Below are positions 1 to 7,100 of a stretch of DNA of 14,017 nt, piece by piece. The position numbers were made by a program, and so were the translations under genes. Where the stretch lies: the NCBI GenBank assembly GCA_945916025.1, contig CAMEGD010000029.1, positions 1 through 14,017 of the forward strand, written 5' to 3'. The notes under the pieces were generated by a model. It saw only the letters and a program-made list of their open reading frames with translations, ran no database searches and had not been told where the DNA came from. The number at the start of each line of letters is the position of its first letter. Position 1 is the stretch's first letter. This DNA comes from an uncultured Clostridia bacterium (lineage in GTDB: Bacteria > Bacillota > Clostridia > Tissierellales > Peptoniphilaceae).

Positions 1-523
1 CCATTGGCATTCCACCAAGTCCAGGATATCTATCTATATAAACATAGATATATTCTCTTATATCAATAAAGATAAAGTATTCTGGATTATGGACATCTAC
101 TGAAGAATTTTCATAGTTTTTTAGGACAAATCCTCCAAAGTGCCTATTTAATTCAGGACTATTAAGAGGAAAGTTTTTATCTGCCCTTGAGGCTACAATT
201 TTAAAGGTAAAAGCTATGTCAGTATCTTTTTTAGATAGGGCTTGTCTAAAGGCTTCCTCAGCTATTTTTAAGTCTTTTTCTACCCTGAAGCACCTACTAA
301 CATATATTATTCCAAAGACATTTCTAATCCTATTAATTGCCTCATCTACATCAATTTCATTTACTAAGTCAACATAAATTTTTCCAATCTCTTTATAAAT
401 CTGTTCAATTTCTATATCAACTAAAGCCCTTCTCACTTTACTTATAAGGGCATCTTCAAATAATCTTCTATTTTTTCCCTTTAGGACAATTTCTCCTAGG
501 CTAATTCCTATAACTTGTTTCAT
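1..523 (-). CDS. thiI: ThiI, tRNA 4-thiouridine sulfurtransferase (N-terminal part, runs off the left edge)
   Basis: Only the first ~174 codons are present; the rest lies beyond position 1. The protein starts MKQVIGISLGEIVLKGKNRR, typical of the ThiI N-terminal ferredoxin-like domain, followed by a THUMP-type RNA-binding region (about residues 60-165). It reaches a PGLGGMPMG-like stretch, where ThiI proteins pass into the PP-loop ATPase domain, so the ATP-binding and catalytic cysteine parts are not visible. Known family role: ThiI adenylates U8 of tRNA and transfers persulfide sulfur to give 4-thiouridine; in some bacteria it also feeds thiazole synthesis. The start ATG (523) overlaps the TGA of the upstream cysteine desulfurase by 4 nt, with a GAGG ribosome binding site just before it. 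This indicates translational coupling with its sulfur donor. The identification is firm; whether it acts in thiamine synthesis here cannot be told. Confidence 0.9.
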   Translation of the reverse strand, partial: MKQVIGISLGEIVLKGKNRRLFEDALISKVRRALVDIEIEQIYKEIGKIYVDLVNEIDVDEAINRIRNVFGIIYVSRCFRVEKDLKIAEEAFRQALSKKDTDIAFTFKIVASRADKNFPLNSPELNRHFGGFVLKNYENSSVDVHNPEYFIFIDIREYIYVYIDRYPGLGGMPM

Positions 524-1668
524 CTTATCCTCATTGTTATCTTTCTAATATCTTCAACAGCGAATTGTAACTTTTCTAAAAAGTAGTCTATTTCTTCTAG
601 TGTATTATCATAAGAAAAACAAATCCTAATTGCCCCATCAGATACTTTCTTGGACTTGTTCATCTTTTCTAAATTTGTCTTGGTCTTTTTATTACTGTGA
701 CAGGCTGATGTTGTACTTATATAAATATCATCTTGTTCTAAATAATGTAAAATTACCTCTCCCCTAGTGTGTAGAAAACTTACATTTAAAATAGAATTTG
801 GACTATTGTCCAGGGGTGTATTGATTTCAAAGTCAGTCATATTGTTTTTAATATAGTCAACTACCCTGTCCCTCAATATTTTTTTATGGTCATCTTCTTT
901 TTCAAAGTTATTTTTAAGGATTTCCACAGCCTTACTTAGAGAAAATATACCTGATGTGTTTTCTGTACCTGACCTAAGTCCCTTTTCTTGGTTGCCCCCT
1001 AAAATCAAAGGTTCAAGACTTAAACCTTTCTTTAGGTAAAGTAAACCTATACCCTTAAGGGCGTGGATTTTGTGGCCACTAATTGAGTAGGCATCTACTC
1101 CAAGGTCTTTTAAGTTTAAAGAAATTTTTCCTAGAGCCTGGACTCCATCTGAGTGAAAAATAGTTTTTTTATTAATACTTTTTACAAGCTTACAGGCTTC
1201 CTTAATATTATTAATTGTACCTATTTCATTGTTCACATGGATCATAGAAACTAAAATTACAGAATCATCCATGTTCTTTTCTAAATCTTCTAAGTCTGCC
1301 TTTCCAGTATTATCCGTTTTTAGATAAACTACATCAAAACCTAAGGCTTCGTACTTTTTATATACCTCTAAAACTGCTGAATGTTCTAAACTGGTGGTTA
1401 TTATCTTCCCACAAGTCTTGTTGTCTAGTAGGCCCTTAATAAGGGTATTGTTAGACTCTGATCCTCCTGATGTAAAATAAATATCCTTTGGAGAGACATT
1501 CAAATAATCAGCTACTATTTTTCTAGATTCCTTAATTTTTTCTTCTATTTTCATTCCAAATGTATGCAAACTTGAAGGATTAGCAAAACTTTCTGATAGA
1601 GTCTTACTTACCTCTTCTATAACCTCAGGACGTGGCCTGGTAGTTGCACAATTGTCTAAATATATCAT
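520..1668 (-). CDS. Cysteine desulfurase, NifS/IscS family (NifZ-like partner of ThiI)
   Basis: This PLP enzyme, 382 residues, removes sulfur from cysteine to give alanine and an enzyme persulfide. Visible hallmarks: the N-terminal YLDNCATT, H96 in the SLEHSA stretch, the HSDG segment (172-175), the PLP lysine K200 in SGHK, the RSGTEN motif (232-237), and the active cysteine C323 in SAC followed by HS. It starts at ATG 1668 behind an AGAGGTG ribosome binding site and is the first gene of a two-gene unit with thiI (ATGA overlap). In Bacillus the ThiI-adjacent desulfurase NifZ is dedicated to tRNA thiolation. By position this gene probably does the same, delivering persulfide to ThiI rather than acting as a general Fe-S cluster sulfur source; no scaffold gene lies beside it. 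The family call is very secure; the dedicated role is inferred from context. Confidence 0.93.
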   Translation of the reverse strand: MIYLDNCATTRPRPEVIEEVSKTLSESFANPSSLHTFGMKIEEKIKESRKIVADYLNVSPKDIYFTSGGSESNNTLIKGLLDNKTCGKIITTSLEHSAVLEVYKKYEALGFDVVYLKTDNTGKADLEDLEKNMDDSVILVSMIHVNNEIGTINNIKEACKLVKSINKKTIFHSDGVQALGKISLNLKDLGVDAYSISGHKIHALKGIGLLYLKKGLSLEPLILGGNQEKGLRSGTENTSGIFSLSKAVEILKNNFEKEDDHKKILRDRVVDYIKNNMTDFEINTPLDNSPNSILNVSFLHTRGEVILHYLEQDDIYISTTSACHSNKKTKTNLEKMNKSKKVSDGAIRICFSYDNTLEEIDYFLEKLQFAVEDIRKITMRIR

Positions 1669-1684
1669 AAAACACCTCTAAAGT

Positions 1685-1690
1685 ATTATA
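1685..1690 (-). promoter_or_regulatory. Putative -10 element for the desulfurase-thiI unit
   Basis: The minus strand reads TATAAT at 1690-1685, about 17 nt upstream of the desulfurase ATG. The -35 region is poor: the best candidate is TGAAAT at 1712-1707 with a 16-nt spacer. The predicted transcript leader would be very short, starting near the AGAGGTG ribosome binding site. This is an inference from a hexamer match only. Confidence 0.35.
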
Positions 1691-1721
1691 CTATAAGGTC
1701 TTGTAAATTTCATTAAAGGTG

Positions 1722-1749
1722 TTAAATTATGCTTACCTTTTGGTATAAT
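1722..1749 (+). promoter_or_regulatory. Possible promoter overlapping the 5' end of the yprB-like gene
   Basis: A perfect TATAAT lies at 1744-1749. TTAAAT at 1722-1727 is a weak -35 match with a 16-nt spacer. If used, transcription would start close to 1756, exactly at the second possible ATG, which would give a leaderless message. A perfect -10 hexamer can occur by chance in DNA this AT-rich. Confidence 0.3.
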
Positions 1750-2691
1750 CTATTTATGATAACAATAGAAAAAGAAGTTAAGGTTAATAATGAAAACTTA
1801 ATACCAGAAAAATCCCTATTTTTTGATATAGAAACTACTGGGTTTTCTAGGGCTTTCTCTAGGATATACCTTATAGGAACTCTAGGAAAAGAAGATGGAA
1901 AATTTGTCTTTAGACAGTTTTTAACAGAAAATAGAAATGAAGAAAAAAAATTAATTGAAACTTTTCTAAACTTAATAAAGGACTACGAAAAGATAATTTC
2001 TTTTAATGGAGATACTTTTGATTTTCATTTTATAAAGGCAAGGGCAGAAAAATACAATATAGACCCAGATTTTTCTACTTTCGAATCCATTGATATATTA
2101 AAAAAAGTAAAGGAAAGAAGTTTTTTCTTAGAATTAGATAATTATAAACTTAAGACTTTAGAGAGATACATTGGCATTTTTAGGGAAGATATTTTCTCAG
2201 GAGGAGAACTAATCTCCCTATATTACGACTATGAAAATGGAGACAAGGACCTAGAGGGTATCTTGCTCTTACACAACGAAGAAGATATTCTAAATATGCC
2301 TAACCTTTATAGTCTAAAGACTCTACTTGAAGAAAAAAATAGAATTACCCTTGGAGATTATGAATTTAATATTGAAAAGATTTCCTTAGGTAAGGCTAAG
2401 CTAGAAGTAAGAGGACATTCTAATCTTGGCCCAGTATTTTTAACATCTTCTTTTGGAAACTTAGTAATAGATTCTCAAAATTTTGTATTTACATCTTTGA
2501 TTAATCAAGGAGACTATGATAATACTAGAAAATGCTTGTTCATAGAAAAACAAAATCTATCCTTAAGTTGTAATTATAGAATAAAGGCACCAGAATCTAT
2601 CTATCTTCTTAAGTTGGATAAAAAACAACTAAACCTAAATATAAAGTCCTATTTTGAAGAGACCCTAAAAAATTTATTTAAAGACATATAA
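1729..2691 (+). CDS. YprB-like RNase H-fold (DEDD-type) exonuclease domain protein
   Basis: The 320-residue protein carries a DnaQ-like RNase H fold in its first ~200 residues. FFDIETTG supplies D33 and E35. FNGDTFDFHF gives the second acidic motif (D95/D98), and HNEEDILN (D186) gives the last acidic motif, as in YprB and the RNase_H_2 family. The C-terminal ~110 residues are not recognised. Its likely role is metal-dependent nuclease activity on nucleic acid; no substrate is established from the sequence. The start is ambiguous. ATG 1729 has an AAAGGTG site 7 nt upstream. The ATG at 1756 (protein MITIEKEVK...) fits the usual short lead before FFDIETTG better, but has no ribosome binding site and lies 6 nt after a TATAAT. 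The gene is a single unit, divergent from the desulfurase and convergent with bioY. Confidence 0.8.
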   Translation: MLTFWYNLFMITIEKEVKVNNENLIPEKSLFFDIETTGFSRAFSRIYLIGTLGKEDGKFVFRQFLTENRNEEKKLIETFLNLIKDYEKIISFNGDTFDFHFIKARAEKYNIDPDFSTFESIDILKKVKERSFFLELDNYKLKTLERYIGIFREDIFSGGELISLYYDYENGDKDLEGILLLHNEEDILNMPNLYSLKTLLEEKNRITLGDYEFNIEKISLGKAKLEVRGHSNLGPVFLTSSFGNLVIDSQNFVFTSLINQGDYDNTRKCLFIEKQNLSLSCNYRIKAPESIYLLKLDKKQLNLNIKSYFEETLKNLFKDI

Positions 2692-2692
2692 A

Positions 2693-2729
2693 GACCCTGA
2701 ATTTATGGAGAAATTCCATACTCAGGGTC
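2693..2729. terminator. Hairpin terminator between convergent yprB-like gene and bioY
   Basis: GACCCTGA (2693-2700) pairs with TCAGGGTC (2722-2729). Inside it TATGGA (2704-2709) pairs with TCCATA (2715-2720) around a GAAAT loop. The structure begins 2 nt after the yprB stop and ends 6 nt before the bioY stop on the opposite strand. It is therefore placed to end transcription from both sides. The trailing T-runs are modest: ACTTTATT on the plus strand, CTTTATATGTCTTT on the minus strand. Confidence 0.75.
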
Positions 2730-2735
2730 ACTTTA

Positions 2736-3287
2736 TTACAAAATTATTGATTTTAAATTTTTCCTACTTACTATCCAAGCAGCCGATATTGCTTTTAACA
2801 AATCTCCTGGCAAAAATACAATCATTCCCTTTAATAGTAGATCATAAGCTGAAATATCTAGTCCCATATATATCCTTAAAATTATGGTCATATATGGAAG
2901 ACCTACAAGGTACAATAATAAGCTGGATATAATAAATATTAGTAAGATATTTTTAAAAGTCTTATTTTTTAGGCTCCTAATCCTAGGCCCAGCAAAAAGT
3001 GGCACTAGGACCATGCCTATTAAGAATCCAAAACTTGGACTTAAGACTATTCCAAATCCAGACTTAAAGCCTGCAAATACAGGCAGTCCCATTAATCCTA
3101 TTAAAATATAAGTTAAAGCAGATAAAGATGCCTTTTCTTTAATAAAGTAGGTAGCCAACAACAAAAAGAAGGTCTGTAGACTAATATCCACAGGACCTAT
3201 TGGTAGAGATAGAAATGCTCCTATTACTATAAGTGTGGCGAATAGACTAATATAAGCTATAGTTTTTGTCTTTATTTTACTGGTCAT
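2736..3287 (-). CDS. bioY: BioY, biotin ECF transporter substrate-binding (S) component
   Basis: This 183-residue, very hydrophobic protein has about six predicted membrane segments (roughly residues 10-30, 37-50, 54-70, 84-100, 112-132, 150-172). BioY family signatures are visible: GLMGLPVFAG (64-73), the SPSFGFLIG stretch (83-91) and PGDLLKA (160-166). BioY captures biotin at the membrane and usually works with an energy-coupling module (EcfT, EcfA, EcfA'). No such genes are present here, so it probably uses a shared module encoded elsewhere. It is the last gene of the fatty acid operon, 7 nt after the marR stop, with a GGGAG ribosome binding site lying over the end of marR. The context explains its job: biotin is needed on AccB in the same operon. 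No biotin protein ligase gene (birA) is visible in the window. Confidence 0.92.
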   Translation of the reverse strand: MTSKIKTKTIAYISLFATLIVIGAFLSLPIGPVDISLQTFFLLLATYFIKEKASLSALTYILIGLMGLPVFAGFKSGFGIVLSPSFGFLIGMVLVPLFAGPRIRSLKNKTFKNILLIFIISSLLLYLVGLPYMTIILRIYMGLDISAYDLLLKGMIVFLPGDLLKAISAAWIVSRKNLKSIIL

Positions 3288-3294
3288 TGTTTAT

Positions 3295-3777
3295 CTATTC
3301 TCCCTTTATTTGGTCTGAAATTTCAAACATTAATTCATCATTTATTATTTTTAAAATTTCTTGGAATTTTTCTAAGTCTTCTTTACTTAGCCTCTTCCTA
3401 GTCCTACTTAAAACTAAATTTATATATGATTTCTTAATATCTTCGTATTTTTTAAACTTGTCAGTAACTTCTAAAAATACTGCCCTTTGGTCTTCTTTAG
3501 AAGTTACCTTTCTTACATAACCTTTTTTTACTAAGGAATTTATCTTATAGGTCATATTTGGTTGGGATACATTTAGAAAATAAGCTACTTGATTTATTGT
3601 TGGCCTATCTAGAGCGTTTATAACTTCAGCACAAACAGTTTCTATTGAAGTTAGAGTTGCCTCTCTAGTTTCAAACCTTCGAAAGACAGTGCTGTAAAAA
3701 TTCATAGAAAATTTTTCATAAATATCTTTAAAAACCTCTTCTAGTTTACAATCTTGTAAATTATTGTCCTCTAACAT
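3295..3777 (-). CDS. MarR-family transcriptional regulator (probable FabT-like regulator of fatty acid synthesis)
   Basis: The 160-residue protein has a winged helix-turn-helix of MarR type. The helix-turn-helix is about residues 59-84 (INQVAYFLNVSQPNMTYKIN), and the wing has a KEDQR turn (94-98) followed by the VFLEVT strand. N- and C-terminal helices probably form the dimer. It starts at ATG 3777 behind an AAGGAG site, 18 nt after fabZ. MarR-type regulators in Gram-positive fatty acid clusters, such as FabT of streptococci, repress the operon with acyl-ACP as co-repressor. The location makes that role likely here too, although FabT genes usually lie near the front of the cluster and this one is next to last. 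The family is certain; the target and ligand are inferred. A candidate operator overlaps the acpP promoter. Confidence 0.85.
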   Translation of the reverse strand: MLEDNNLQDCKLEEVFKDIYEKFSMNFYSTVFRRFETREATLTSIETVCAEVINALDRPTINQVAYFLNVSQPNMTYKINSLVKKGYVRKVTSKEDQRAVFLEVTDKFKKYEDIKKSYINLVLSRTRKRLSKEDLEKFQEILKIINDELMFEISDQIKGE

Positions 3778-3795
3778 AAATTCTCCTTATTAAAA

Positions 3796-4218
3796 TTATT
3801 TTATGGCAAATGCAATTTCAGCAGATGCAACTAATTTTCCATCCACTGTGGCTTCTCCCTTTGCAAATCCAATATTTAATCTCCTATTTATAAGAGATGT
3901 CTTTATAATTAGAGTGTCTCCTGGTACAACAGGTTGAAGAAACCTAGCATTTTCTATTTTTGTAAAATAGGCTTTTTTTCCTTTATTTTCTTTATCTAAT
4001 AATAACATAAAAGCCCCTACTTGCGCCATACTTTCAACTAGTAATACTCCTGGATAGATGTGTTGATCAGGAAAATGTCCTTGAAAAACTTGGTCAGTAA
4101 TTGAAATGTTTTTCTTTCCTATAGCCCATTTACCTTCTTTAATCTCTAAAATCCTATCGATTAATAAAAATGGATACTTATGAGGTAGGACTTCTTTTAT
4201 TTGGTCTGAATTATACAT
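3796..4218 (-). CDS. fabZ: FabZ, 3-hydroxyacyl-ACP dehydratase
   Basis: This is a 140-residue hotdog-fold dehydratase that converts 3-hydroxyacyl-ACP to trans-2-enoyl-ACP in each elongation round. LPHKYPFLLIDR (11-22) is the FabZ N-terminal signature. The catalytic pair is H48 in GHFP and E62 in the YPGVLLVESMAQ helix. The length is normal. Its ATG overlaps the fabF stop by 1 nt (TAATG), and no clear ribosome binding site precedes it, so translation probably depends on terminating FabF ribosomes. It is the only FabZ-type dehydratase in the operon. In enterococci a second, isomerising copy (FabN) makes unsaturated fatty acids. Sequence alone cannot exclude that this one also isomerises, but nothing marks it as unusual. 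Confidence 0.95.
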   Translation of the reverse strand: MYNSDQIKEVLPHKYPFLLIDRILEIKEGKWAIGKKNISITDQVFQGHFPDQHIYPGVLLVESMAQVGAFMLLLDKENKGKKAYFTKIENARFLQPVVPGDTLIIKTSLINRRLNIGFAKGEATVDGKLVASAEIAFAIK

Positions 4219-5453
4219 TAGTCTTCTAATCCTTTCATTCCTATTGTTACATTATGGCCACCAAAACCTAGAGAGTTAGAGAGGGCTATTCTAATTTTTT
4301 TATTCTTTGCCTTATTTGGAGTTATATCTAAATCACATTCTGGGTCTTCTTTTTCATAGTTTATAGTTGGTGGTATAAAGGAGTTTTTTATAGCCATTAA
4401 TGTTATAATGGCCTCTATGGCTCCACTTGCACCTAGAAGGTGGCCTGTCATTGATTTTGTGGAAGAAATTGAAATACTTTTAGCTAAATCTCCAAAGGCT
4501 TTTTTTATGGCCTGGGTTTCAGTTTTGTCATTCATTGGAGTAGATGTTCCATGGGCATTTATATAATCAACTTGATCTAAGGTATATCCAGATCCTAAAA
4601 TCGTCTTTTCCATGGCCATGGCAGCATACTTTCCACTTGGTTCTGGGGCAGTTATATGGTTTGCATCATTGGTAAAATAACCTCCAATAATTTCTCCATA
4701 AATCTTTGCATTTCGTTTTTTGGCATAGTCATAATTTTCTAATACTAAGACTCCAGCCCCTTCTCCCATTACAAAGCCACTTCTTTCTAAATCGAAGGGA
4801 ATAGAAGCCCTATTAATGTCTTTACTCTTACTCAGGGCCTTCATGGATGAAAAGCCTCCCATGCCAATTCTTGTAATACTCGCCTCAGCTCCTCCACATA
4901 GGACTAGGTCGTTGTAGCCGTCTTTTATGGACCTGTATCCATCTAGTATCGCACTGTTTGAAGAGGCACATGCAGTTACTGGACAGGTAACATTTCCATG
5001 AATATTAAGATCAATGGCAACATATGCACTGGTCATATTGGAAATTACCATAGGAATAAAGAAGGGACTAACCTTGGAAAAATCTTTTAATACAGCCTTT
5101 TCACATTCCCTTTCAAAGGTTTCAATTCCTCCTATACCAGTAGCTATACTTATTCCCACCCTATCTTCCTCAAGTGTAGATAAATCTATATTAGAATCTT
5201 TAACTGCCTTTCTCGCCGCAACAAGACCTAATTGGTTTACCCTATCCATTCTTTTAGCTTCTTTTATACTAAAATAATCTTTTTCATTAAAGTCTAGACA
5301 CTGGCCTGCAAATTTTATTTCTAAGTTTGGATCTTCATAGGAAGATATGGGACTAAGACCACAAAATCCATCCCTTAAATTTTTTGTAAGAGTTTTCTCA
5401 TCACTTCCAATTGGAGAAATAAATCCAATTCCAGTTACTACAACCCTAGTCAT
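4218..5453 (-). CDS. fabF: FabF, 3-oxoacyl-ACP synthase II
   Basis: This 411-residue condensing enzyme extends acyl-ACP with malonyl-ACP. The Cys-His-His triad is visible: C162 in the TACASS nucleophile elbow, H301 in NAHGTSTP and H338 in MTGHLLGASG, with the conserved K333 between them. The C-terminal SNSLGFGGHN is also characteristic. The start ATG (5453) overlaps the fabG stop by 4 nt, with GGAGG 9 nt upstream. It is the only elongating synthase here. With no FabB visible, FabF presumably extends both saturated and any unsaturated intermediates, as in other Gram-positive bacteria. The call is firm. Confidence 0.96.
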   Translation of the reverse strand: MTRVVVTGIGFISPIGSDEKTLTKNLRDGFCGLSPISSYEDPNLEIKFAGQCLDFNEKDYFSIKEAKRMDRVNQLGLVAARKAVKDSNIDLSTLEEDRVGISIATGIGGIETFERECEKAVLKDFSKVSPFFIPMVISNMTSAYVAIDLNIHGNVTCPVTACASSNSAILDGYRSIKDGYNDLVLCGGAEASITRIGMGGFSSMKALSKSKDINRASIPFDLERSGFVMGEGAGVLVLENYDYAKKRNAKIYGEIIGGYFTNDANHITAPEPSGKYAAMAMEKTILGSGYTLDQVDYINAHGTSTPMNDKTETQAIKKAFGDLAKSISISSTKSMTGHLLGASGAIEAIITLMAIKNSFIPPTINYEKEDPECDLDITPNKAKNKKIRIALSNSLGFGGHNVTIGMKGLED

Positions 5454-6184
5454 ATACTCATTCCTCCATCTACAGAAATCACTTGACCACTTATATAAGT
5501 AGACTCATCTGAACCTAAGAAATAAACTAAATTAGCAACATCTTCAGGGTTTCCAAAGGCCTTCATTGGTATTTTATTAATAATTTCTTCCTTGTACTTA
5601 TCCTTTATTTTTTCAGTCATATCAGTTTTAATAAATCCTGGGGCTACACAGTTACACCTAATATTTCTAGGAGCAAGTTCCAAGGCTAGGGTCTTGTTCA
5701 TAGAAATTATTGCTCCTTTACTTGCTGCATAATTTATTTGACCTATATTTCCATGGAGACCGACAATAGAGCTTATGGATACAATACTGCCAGATCTGTT
5801 TTTCATCATGTGTTTAGCTGCTTCTTTCATACAATAAAAGACCCCGTTCACATTTACATCTAGTACTTTTTTAAAGTCTTCTTCTGTCATCCTTATGGCA
5901 AGAGAATCCAAGGTTATTCCCGCATTATTAACTAAGACGTCTATTTTTTTAAATTTATTAATAGCTTCAGTAAACATCTTTTCAACTTGGTCTGCTTTTG
6001 ATATATCTCCTTTAAAAAACCCTATTTTAGACTGATCTATATCTAGGTCTCTTATATATTTACCTTCATCAATGTCAGACCTGTAATTTATTAGTAAATT
6101 CCAACCATTATCAGAAAACTTTCTTGCTATATCTTTTCCAATTCCCTTACTAGCGCCAGTTATTAGTACTGTTTTATTTTCCAT
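5450..6184 (-). CDS. fabG: FabG, 3-oxoacyl-ACP reductase
   Basis: This is a 244-residue short-chain dehydrogenase that reduces 3-oxoacyl-ACP with NADPH. Signatures: the cofactor-binding TGASKGIG (9-16), the NNAG motif (86-89), and the catalytic S139, Y152 and K156 (NYAASKG). The C-terminal end (YISGQVISVDGGMSI) is the normal FabG ending. The start at 6184 is supported by GGAGG 6 nt upstream. It overlaps the end of fabD by 11 nt and the start of fabF by 4 nt. The SDR family is large, but length, motifs and position between fabD and fabF make the FabG call safe. Confidence 0.95.
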   Translation of the reverse strand: MENKTVLITGASKGIGKDIARKFSDNGWNLLINYRSDIDEGKYIRDLDIDQSKIGFFKGDISKADQVEKMFTEAINKFKKIDVLVNNAGITLDSLAIRMTEEDFKKVLDVNVNGVFYCMKEAAKHMMKNRSGSIVSISSIVGLHGNIGQINYAASKGAIISMNKTLALELAPRNIRCNCVAPGFIKTDMTEKIKDKYKEEIINKIPMKAFGNPEDVANLVYFLGSDESTYISGQVISVDGGMSI

Positions 6185-7100
6185 TTACTTCCTCCAATAA
6201 TTCTTTATAGCTTTCATAAGAAGATACAGAATATACCTTTACTTGGTAGCCAGACTTTTCAATGATTTTCTTAAGAACCTTATTAAACCCAATTTCAATA
6301 AAAGTACTTACACCATCATTAATCATTTCTCTTATGCAAGAATCTAGTCTAACAGTAGATTTTACTTGTTCTACCATGACTTCTTTTAGGTTTTCAGTAG
6401 TGTGTTTTGTACCTGTAAAATTCAGATACAAGTCCTTATTATCCTTATTAAATTTTATATCTTCAAAGTATTTTTCTAGTTTTTTACTAGCATTTTCCAT
6501 ATAGTCTGTGTGAAAGGCTCCTGATACTTTTAGTTTTATAGCTTTTCTACCTAAATCCTTTAAATTACTTTTTAGCTTTTCCACAGCATCTATATTTCCA
6601 GATATTACAATTTGATTTGGAGAATTAATATTTGAAATCTGACAAAATTCTTCCCTAGTATTTATTTTTTCTAATATAGTATTTATCTCTTCCTCAGAAG
6701 AACCTATAATGGCATACATAGCAGAGTCGATGTTTTTCATATCTTCTGCCATTATCCTTCCCCTAAATGCAGAAATCTTTATGGCATCTTTCATAGAAAG
6801 TACCCCTGATCCATAAAGGGCTGAAAATTCCCCTATACTTAAACCACAATAGACATCTGGACAAATCCCCTTCTCTTTTAATAGTTTCGTTACCATACAT
6901 TGAAAGGCAACCATAGCTATTTGGGTGTTTTCTGTTTCCTTTAAGGTTTCTTCATCTCCATAGAAGGAAAGTTTTGTTATTTTTTTTGAACTAGGCATAG
7001 AGTCGTATATGGCTTTAGCTTCAGCTAAATTTTCATAAAAGTCTAATCCCATAGATACAACTTGGCTTCCTTGTCCTCCATATAAAAATCCTAGCTTCAT
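6174..7100 (-). CDS. fabD: FabD, malonyl-CoA:ACP transacylase
   Basis: The 308-residue enzyme moves malonate from CoA to the phosphopantetheine arm of AcpP, supplying the extender unit. Motifs: GGQGSQ (8-13), the nucleophile S88 in GLSIGE, the conserved R113 of the FRG motif that binds the malonyl carboxylate, and the catalytic H197 in GAFHTDYM. The NSPNQIVISG stretch (159-168) is also typical. The ATG at 7100 has a strong GGAGG 5 nt upstream and overlaps the TGA of the upstream FabX-like gene by 4 nt. The length matches the family. The call is firm. Confidence 0.95.
   Translation of the reverse strand: MKLGFLYGGQGSQVVSMGLDFYENLAEAKAIYDSMPSSKKITKLSFYGDEETLKETENTQIAMVAFQCMVTKLLKEKGICPDVYCGLSIGEFSALYGSGVLSMKDAIKISAFRGRIMAEDMKNIDSAMYAIIGSSEEEINTILEKINTREEFCQISNINSPNQIVISGNIDAVEKLKSNLKDLGRKAIKLKVSGAFHTDYMENASKKLEKYFEDIKFNKDNKDLYLNFTGTKHTTENLKEVMVEQVKSTVRLDSCIREMINDGVSTFIEIGFNKVLKKIIEKSGYQVKVYSVSSYESYKELLEEVNGK

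Noticed and set aside
2705..3520. Open frames of about 75-85 codons on the plus strand opposite bioY and the MarR gene
   Set aside because: They lie antisense to genes with clear family signatures, have no recognisable domains and no good ribosome binding sites; they are by-products of the coding strand.
5014..5277. Plus-strand open frame opposite fabF
   Set aside because: It is antisense to a well-supported synthase gene, with no family resemblance. The same applies to plus-strand frames at 6262-6504, 7509-7691 and 10921-11106.
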